A DNA stretch of 64,000 bases. It comes from Bacillota bacterium. GTDB taxonomy: Bacteria; Bacillota; Clostridia; Acetivibrionales; JAMNXU01. This document shows positions 62,565 to 64,000 of the stretch, one piece after another (position 1 is the first letter of the stretch; each line of letters begins with the position of its first letter). The translations under genes were made by a program, and so were the position numbers. Location of the stretch: NCBI GenBank assembly GCA_023623175.1, contig JAMNXU010000027.1, forward strand, positions 1 to 64,000. Reading direction: 5' to 3'. The notes under the pieces are model-generated. The model did no database searches and was not told the DNA's origin. It worked only from the letters and a program-made list of their open reading frames with translations.

Positions 62565-62617
62565 GATGTACACGGGCACGGCATATGATGTCGGCATGAT
62601 GGGGAGGTTCGGTTGCG

Positions 62618-63145
62618 ATGAAAGGCCTCGTGCATATTTACACCGGCGATGGAAAGGGAAAAACCACGGCGGCTGTTGGCCTTGGAATAAGGGCCTTCGG
62701 GCGCGGCTTCAGGGTTTTGATGGTGCAGTTTCTCAAAGGCGCTGACACGGGGGAAATTGAAACCATCAGCCGCCTCGGAGAACGTTTTGTTGTCAGGAGG
62801 ACCGAAGAAATCAAAAAATTCACATGGCAAATGACGCCCGGGGAGCTGCAGCAGGCAAAAGAAAAACAGCAGGAGCTGTTTGATTTTGCAAGATCGGAAG
62901 CTGCGCAGGGTAACTGGGACTTGATAATACTCGACGAAATCATGGCGGCGATAAATACCGGCATGATTGCAACGGAATCGGTGGAGGATTTTGTCAGGTC
63001 CAAGCCCGAGAAACTTGAGCTCGTGCTTACAGGAAGAAATGCTCCCGAAGCCCTGATCAACCTTGCCGATTACGTTTCCGACATCAGGGCCGTGAAACAC
63101 CCGATGGAACGCGGAGTTCCCTCAAGGCCCGGCATAGAATTCTAG
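62618..63145 (+). CDS. cobO: Cob(I)yrinic acid a,c-diamide adenosyltransferase
   Basis: A 175-residue ATP:corrinoid adenosyltransferase of the CobA/CobO/BtuR family, which makes adenosylcobalamin. The P-loop is IYTGDGKGKTTAAVGLGIRA, followed by VLMVQFLKG and the conserved LIILDEIMAAINTG and LVLTGRNAPEALINLADYVS. It lies 54 bp after the riboswitch terminator. GGGGAGG precedes the ATG. An ABC-transporter binding protein gene follows, so the unit combines corrinoid uptake and activation. Confidence 0.92.
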   Translation: MKGLVHIYTGDGKGKTTAAVGLGIRAFGRGFRVLMVQFLKGADTGEIETISRLGERFVVRRTEEIKKFTWQMTPGELQQAKEKQQELFDFARSEAAQGNWDLIILDEIMAAINTGMIATESVEDFVRSKPEKLELVLTGRNAPEALINLADYVSDIRAVKHPMERGVPSRPGIEF

Positions 63146-63252
63146 CAGCCGGTTATCTTAAGGTTGACAAACTGTGGCCAGACGGACATTTAATCGTTAA
63201 TCCGTATGAAACCAAATTGCTTGATTTTGTTTCGAAGAAAAGGAGATTATAT

Positions 63253-64000
63253 ATGAATATGAAAAAAGCACTTTTGTTTTTGATCATTCTGGCTATCCTG
63301 ACCACTTTCCTTCCCGCGTGCGGAAATCGGAAGGATAAATCGGAGGAAAGCAGCTTGGGAAAAGAAACCGGGGAAAAAATGGAACCCGTTGTATTTCCGA
63401 TTACGGTCAAGGATGCCGGCAATTACGAAATGACCATTGAAAAGAAGCCCGAGAGAATTGTATCACTAACCCTGGGAACTGACGAGATGCTGCTGTCGCT
63501 CGTGGATCCTCAGCGCATTCTCTCTATCACAAAGTTCTCCGATGACCCGGAAGTTTCAAACGTGGCAGAAGAAGCCAAGGCCGTAGAGAAGAGGGCTGAG
63601 ACCAATGCGGAGCAGGTAATTTCCCTTGAACCCGATCTTGTGTTCACCGATACATGGGCAGATCCTAATTTTGTACAGCAGGTTCGTGATGCGGGAATCG
63701 CCGTCTACCAGTTTAAAACGCCCGGAAGCATAGAAGAGCAGAGGGATTGTATTCGTGAGATAGCCTATGTCGTAGGAGAAAGGGAAAAGGGCGAGGAACT
63801 TGTTAAATGGTTTGACGACAAGCTCAAATATGTCCAGGACAGGTTGCAAAACCTCAAACCGGAAGAAAAGCTGTCCATTCTGTTCTATGACGAATTTGGA
63901 TACACGGCCGGAAAAGGAACCAACTTTGACAGCATCGCAAAACACGCCGGACTCGTAAACGCCGCCGCGGAGGCAGGTATAGAACTGTGGCCCCAGATTT
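63253..64000 (+). CDS. Partial ABC-transporter substrate-binding lipoprotein (BtuF/FepB-type)
   Basis: The gene runs off the right edge of the window. It starts with a lipoprotein signal (LAILTTFLPACGNRKDK) after AAGGAGA at 7 bp. The following part fits the periplasmic-binding-protein class for cobalamin, haem or siderophores: RIVSLTLGTDEMLLSLVDPQ, AEQVISLEPDLVFTDTWADP and a long helix linker. In the B12-riboswitch context corrinoid uptake (BtuF-like) is the best guess; iron-siderophore uptake is the alternative. The permease and ATPase genes would lie beyond 64 kb. Confidence 0.82.
   Translation, partial: MNMKKALLFLIILAILTTFLPACGNRKDKSEESSLGKETGEKMEPVVFPITVKDAGNYEMTIEKKPERIVSLTLGTDEMLLSLVDPQRILSITKFSDDPEVSNVAEEAKAVEKRAETNAEQVISLEPDLVFTDTWADPNFVQQVRDAGIAVYQFKTPGSIEEQRDCIREIAYVVGEREKGEELVKWFDDKLKYVQDRLQNLKPEEKLSILFYDEFGYTAGKGTNFDSIAKHAGLVNAAAEAGIELWPQI

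Overview
The window reads as a chromosomal segment of a Gram-positive, low-to-moderate G+C anaerobe of the class Clostridia. The evidence is gene order and content: ireB-ruvX-DUF1292; the clostridial run TIGR03960 radical SAM, TIGR03936, rng, rplU, prp, rpmA, obg, yhbY; DUF4364; strong AGGAGG-type ribosome binding sites with frequent TTG and GTG starts; and sigma-A style promoters. The genus cannot be fixed from sequence reading alone. Every functional call rests on motif recognition by eye, with no database search.

Region 1 (0.1-3 kb) is housekeeping: mtaB, ireB, ruvX and a DUF1292 gene. Region 2 (3.1-15.9 kb) is a long same-strand sugar operon with a near-consensus promoter and a strong terminator at 15866-15900. 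It holds tagaturonate epimerase (uxaE), a uronate isomerase (uxaC family), nagB-like and nagA genes, a LarA-type nickel racemase, a large DUF5107-TPR protein, two Gfo/Idh/MocA oxidoreductases and a xylose-isomerase-like TIM barrel. A third Gfo/Idh/MocA gene and a creatininase-family gene follow as a separate unit to 18 kb. The pairing of uronate and N-acetylhexosamine enzymes suggests use of a glycan containing both. A frameshifted sulfatase (42-43.4 kb), a CE15-like esterase (24 kb) and a beta-helix lipoprotein (21 kb) would fit that, but this link is inference.

Region 3 (18-36 kb) is more accessory and visibly A+T-richer from about 22.5 kb. It has two acyl-CoA-synthetase-like paralogues, a YdcF protein, a DUF6338 membrane protein with an overlapping 50-residue ORF, two metallophosphoesterases, two HD-domain phosphohydrolases, an M50-like membrane protease, a phospholipase-C-like protein, an AviRa-like rRNA methyltransferase, several very small ORFs, and gene debris (kinase/acetyltransferase and VanW fragments). 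Region 4 (36-46 kb) holds two UroD-family proteins, a HAD phosphatase, secreted SGNH and M14 hydrolases, the broken sulfatase and aroC.

Region 5 (46-53 kb) has a compact promoter, 15-codon ORF and terminator unit, a two-component system with a lipoprotein, tRNA-Pro(CGG), an aldose epimerase and an alpha/beta hydrolase. Region 6 (53-62 kb) is the conserved ribosome and RNA block with an L21 leader, Prp and its L27 substrate site. Region 7 (62-64 kb) is a cobalamin riboswitch with terminator, cobO and a partial gene for an ABC-transporter binding protein.

The most unusual structural feature is in the spacers. At least seven carry degenerate tandem arrays of unrelated sequence, many with periods of 23-25 bp (for example six 25-bp units at 41821-41970 and three at 43469-43543). 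In addition a seven-unit, two-orientation REP-like array with a 33-bp period lies between obg and yhbY.
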